From: Balanoglossus misakiensis
Taxonomy: Eukaryota; Hemichordata
Direction: 5' to 3'
Assembly (NCBI GenBank): GCA_040954595.2
Contig: CM082577.2
Location: 12,586,001-12,650,000 of the forward strand
DNA length: 64,000 bases
The notes under the pieces were generated by a model. That model had not been told where the DNA came from and made no database searches. It saw only the letters and a list, made by a program, of their open reading frames with translations. The translations under genes and the position numbers were made by a program. Every line of letters begins with the position of its first letter. Position 1 is the first letter of the stretch. This document shows, piece after piece, positions 62,571 through 64,000 of this stretch.

Positions 62571-64000
62571 CTGTGAAGCAAACCAAAGATATATACATGT
62601 ATTGTGACGGAAGCCTGGACGTTCCGCCTTTGAAAACCGGTAGCACAGACACACCCGCCCGAGCCTCTCACAAACAGCACTGTCTTCACACACGGCGGTA
62701 GGAACTCGCCGGAAAGCAAACGTCTCGCCGAAGGTATCGGCCCACACCGAACTGCTACGGCGAACACCTCTAGATCTCGCGATCGGTGACCCGGGGCTGG
62801 CTATCCGGTAGGGATTAAACCGGACTAATCAGGAAACGTTGCACAGAGCCGAAACTTGGGGCTAAACACGTGCCCCAGATCGCACTTCTGATTGGTGTAG
62901 AACCCACCAATGGGAGGATGGGGGAACCCCTCCATCCGTGTCAATCATACAAGACAGCCCAGTAACGGTCACCATGGCAACACCACCACGAAAGTGAAGC
63001 CATACAAAACACCATGTAGAATAATAGATCACATGGAATAGCAATTCAATAACAATAGGGAGAGAGGGAGGGAGAGAGAGGATTGAGAGGGGAGAGAGAG
63101 AGAGAGAAAGAGAGAGAGAGGGGGGGGAGAGATTATGCGTGTCGCTCGGCAACACTTGGTTTGAAAGGCGGTCGTCGTCTAGTCTGCGGCTGTTGGTAAG
63201 GGTCGCATGTAATACCCTTTCTAGCAGGACTTTTCTTACATGGGCGTACAATCTAACTGCTACAAAGTACAGAATTGAAAGCAATATGTTTGGTACTTTG
63301 TTATTACATTGTACATCACGGTAAACAATTCGTCGATTAGTCATCACATTCCAAGTTCATTTGATAAACATTTTGGTTAGCAAGGTCTCCCTGAACACTG
63401 GGAACAAGACATGAACATGACAGCTATAACATGAAAGGAATCCACACTCTGAGATTTCCTTACAAGCCCCGTGTAATCTAAACATTATGCATCACTGTAT
63501 ACATATAGACAAAAGTTGTCTCAACATTGAATAACTGGGTAGCGACCATAAATTGACTCACTGAATGTTCACTCTTGTCCATTTCACACGTGGTAGAGAT
63601 TGAGTACAGTTTACAAGTATTTTAGCATGTTTCAAGCAGTAAAACACCATGAAAAGCTTTTCATTTTAAACAACATTCTCTTTAAGGTTGAAATTACTCG
63701 TGATGACTATTTTGCTCTGACTGAATTAGCTTGACGTAAGCTATTAAATTCTTTTAGAAATTGTTTTGACTGAACGATGAAAACTGCCTTATTAATACTG
63801 CACAATTGTTACAAGAAATTTCTCAAGTTTGGATGTACCATCAGGTCGACGTCGTCCTAAATCCGAAGACAGCTGTTTGTTTACCATGGCGAAAAACTTC
63901 ATTTCAAACATTCATATCATGCAGTTATTACAGCCAGATGCTAAGCGGCTACAATTCTACGTTTCAAGTCAATAATCGCCCTTTCCCCTTACCTTATCCC
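62571..64000. other. Region 5' of the signal-anchor exon
   Basis: No start exon could be assigned with confidence. In-frame sequence continues open upstream of the anchor exon to an ATG ending at 62747, so an unspliced start is possible, but it would remove the need for the good TTCACAG acceptor. A GA-rich tract lies at 63058-63130. The remainder to the window end shows no recognisable gene. Confidence 0.4.

Overview
This is a eukaryotic window, almost certainly from an invertebrate metazoan. It has spliced genes with GT-AG introns, phase-1 extracellular module exons, a Rab GDI, peroxisomal sarcosine/pipecolate-oxidase genes, LINE relics and many palindromic MITEs. The mix of PAN and eight-cysteine hevein-like modules, together with the GDI and oxidase sequences, suggests a marine invertebrate, perhaps a deuterostome such as a hemichordate or amphioxus. 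That taxonomic guess is inference only. There are no bacterial operons and no CRISPR array.

Layout. (1) 1-12.8 kb, plus strand: two tandem five-exon FAD-dependent sarcosine/pipecolate-oxidase-like genes. Both end in the peroxisomal signal AKL. Their promoters are duplicated, each carries a decayed extra copy of exon 3, and the 5' flank of a third copy survives as a relic at about 12.4-12.8 kb. (2) 12.8-18.2 kb: a decayed minus-strand LINE (endonuclease plus reverse transcriptase) interrupted by two unrelated TIR elements, one of which carries a third element nested inside it. (3) 18.97-36.48 kb, minus strand: a complete nine-exon Rab GDP-dissociation inhibitor gene (446 aa by my splice model). 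Its coding first exon is present three times in a 1.46-kb tandem array. Intron 6 holds a 6.2-kb palindromic foldback element with arms full of a 42/43-bp minisatellite, a nested MITE in each arm and a LINE tail. (4) 39.6-41.04 kb, plus strand: a compact three-exon gene for a small secreted eight-cysteine protein that I do not recognise. (5) 44.8-48.7 kb, plus strand: a broken matrix-metalloproteinase catalytic domain followed by a broken DUF885-family hydrolase whose HExxPGHH motif is destroyed. (6) 50.9-62.6 kb, minus strand: a modular membrane-anchored extracellular protein. In order it has an N-terminal signal anchor, a linker, four copies of an unrecognised Cys/Trp-motif domain, a PAN/apple domain, and then seven near-identical tandem copies of a 165-bp exon encoding a hevein-like module. 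Every internal exon I could delimit is phase 1-1.

The strongest candidate for an undescribed system is region 6. A one-exon, one-module cassette has been amplified as a ~955-bp unit. Each unit junction is marked by the same half of a G-rich TIR element. Adding or skipping any number of intact units keeps the frame. The second interesting class is foldback and TIR elements nested to three levels, with clean target-site duplications (TSDs) that let insertion order be read directly.
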